A DNA stretch of 39,423 bases from Bacillota bacterium. Lineage in GTDB: Bacteria > Bacillota > SHA-98 > Ch115. Numbering within the stretch: position 1 is the first letter of the stretch; each line of letters begins with the position of its first letter. Below the pieces are notes generated by a model, which was not told the DNA's origin, made no database searches, and saw only the letters and a list, made by a program, of their open reading frames with translations. The position numbers were made by a program, and so were the translations under genes. Shown here piece after piece: positions 38,547 through 39,423 of this stretch. The DNA lies in assembly GCA_012842565.1 (NCBI GenBank), contig DUSO01000179.1, positions 1 to 39,423 of the forward strand, in the 5' to 3' direction.

Positions 38547-39407
38547 CTAGATTACCGCGCTCTCATGCGGGCCAACATGACAGTTCAAGTTGACAGCCAC
38601 CGGCATGCTTGCAATGTGACAGGGCGAATACTCGATGTTGACCGCAAGCGCCGTGATCCTCCCACCAAACCCCTGAGGCCCTATCCCAAGCTTGTTTATC
38701 TCCACAAGCAGCTCCCTCTCAAGCTCCGCATACATGGGGTCCGGGTTGTGCGAGCCCACAGGCCTTAAAAGTGCTCTCTTGGCAAGAAGGGCTACCCTAT
38801 CAAAGGTCCCCCCTATCCCAACCCCAACCACCACAGGAGGACATGCATTGGACCCCGCCTTCTCTACCCTCTCCACAACAAACTGCTTTACACCCTCCAC
38901 CCCGGCAGCAGGAGCAAGCATGGCAATTCCACTCATGTTCTCCGCTCCCCCGCCCTTGGGAGCTACCGTTATCTTCAGATTCGTGCCGGGAACTATGTCC
39001 ACGTAGATCATCGCAGGCGTGTTGTCCCCGGTGTTTATCCTCCTAAAGAGGGGGTCGTTGACCATGGACTTCCTCAGATACCCCTCTTTATATCCCTGCC
39101 TTACCCCCTCGTTGATCGCCTCATACAGGTCTCCTCCCACAAGGTGAACATCCTGCCCGAGCTCGACAAAGACCATGGCCACACCTGTGTCCTGGCATGC
39201 AGGCACTCCTTCTTCCCTCGCGATCCTGTGGTTTTCGAGGATCTGCTTCAGAACCTCCCTGCCTACCGGGGATTCCTCAATTTCTAGAGCCCTCTCGAGC
39301 GCAGCGATGGTCTCGCGGGGGACATTGGAGTTTGCGCTTATACACAGCCTCTTTACCGTAGATGTCACCTCTGCCACGGAAATCTCCCGTAAGCCGCAAA
39401 AACCCAC
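38547..39407 (-). CDS. class I fumarate hydratase, alpha (N-terminal) subunit
   Basis: A 286-residue 4Fe-4S subunit of the oxygen-sensitive fumarase, converting fumarate to malate. Cluster cysteines are likely Cys71 (VPACQDTGVA), Cys189 (GSNACPPVVVGVGIGGT) and Cys276 (NLNCHVG). Other marks are RRINTGDNTPAMIY, PKGGGAENMSG and ALAVNIEYSPCHIASMPVAVN. The start is GTG 39407 with GGAGG 7 bases upstream, right at the window end, so the operon promoter or a further gene lies outside. The gap to the beta gene is 125 bases. Confidence 0.93.
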   Translation of the reverse strand: MGFCGLREISVAEVTSTVKRLCISANSNVPRETIAALERALEIEESPVGREVLKQILENHRIAREEGVPACQDTGVAMVFVELGQDVHLVGGDLYEAINEGVRQGYKEGYLRKSMVNDPLFRRINTGDNTPAMIYVDIVPGTNLKITVAPKGGGAENMSGIAMLAPAAGVEGVKQFVVERVEKAGSNACPPVVVGVGIGGTFDRVALLAKRALLRPVGSHNPDPMYAELERELLVEINKLGIGPQGFGGRITALAVNIEYSPCHIASMPVAVNLNCHVGPHESAVI

Positions 39408-39423
39408 ATGACCGCCTCCTGTC

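Overview
The window reads as chromosomal DNA of a GC-rich, anaerobic, probably spore-forming member of the Bacillota (Firmicutes), close to the Clostridia or Limnochordia. Signs of this are a SleB/CwlJ-type cortex hydrolase, a BsuPI-type domain, a HisZ-dependent short HisG, a YerC-type TrpR-family regulator, NatAB-like transporter genes, strong GGAGG ribosome sites with many GTG and TTG starts, sigma-A-like promoters, many 4Fe-4S proteins, an oxygen-sensitive two-subunit class I fumarase and an acyl-CoA dehydrogenase/ETF set. No tRNA, rRNA, CRISPR array, insertion sequence or phage gene was seen.

Left part (1-2.4 kb, + strand): the end of a BsuPI-domain protein, a NifU C-terminal-domain protein with its own promoter, a membrane-anchored SleB-like hydrolase, and a TrpR-family regulator (YerC/HisR type). 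Next comes a nearly complete histidine operon (2.46-10.44 kb, + strand): hisZ, hisG, a fused hisD-hisC, hisB, hisH, hisA, hisF, hisIE. A 14-bp perfect palindrome sits just before hisZ and is a candidate operator for the regulator next door. No histidinol-phosphate phosphatase gene is in the operon.

Middle (10.7-16.3 kb): a duplicated P-loop ATPase, an exported protein of unknown function, a 68-residue protein with a strong promoter framed by a 9-bp inverted repeat, a NatAB-like ABC exporter, and a tail-anchored coiled-coil protein built from six 22-residue repeats. From 16.4 to 28.6 kb everything is on the - strand: acyl-CoA dehydrogenase, etfB and etfA; a UPF0309 SIS protein with an RpiR-type regulator; and a five-gene split glutamate synthase operon (ferredoxin, FAD oxidoreductase, glutamine amidotransferase, FMN/FeS synthase, GXGXG). 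That operon has a consensus promoter, two 13-bp direct repeats upstream and a leader hairpin that could act as an attenuator or hide the ribosome site.

Right part (27.5-39.4 kb): a - strand operon with an argininosuccinate-lyase-like C-N lyase, a GntR/UTRA regulator, a TAXI-type TRAP transporter (binding protein plus fused permease) and an octopine/nopaline-dehydrogenase-family enzyme. Then come a lone AAA ATPase with a PD-(D/E)XK-like nuclease end (+ strand) and a - strand operon for fumarase alpha, fumarase beta and malic enzyme. My inference is that the lyase-TRAP-opine dehydrogenase operon imports and breaks down an N-substituted (opine or N-succinyl-like) amino acid. Released fumarate could go through fumarase and malic enzyme to pyruvate, and nitrogen could pass to the glutamate synthase genes. 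This is the best candidate for an undescribed system in the window.
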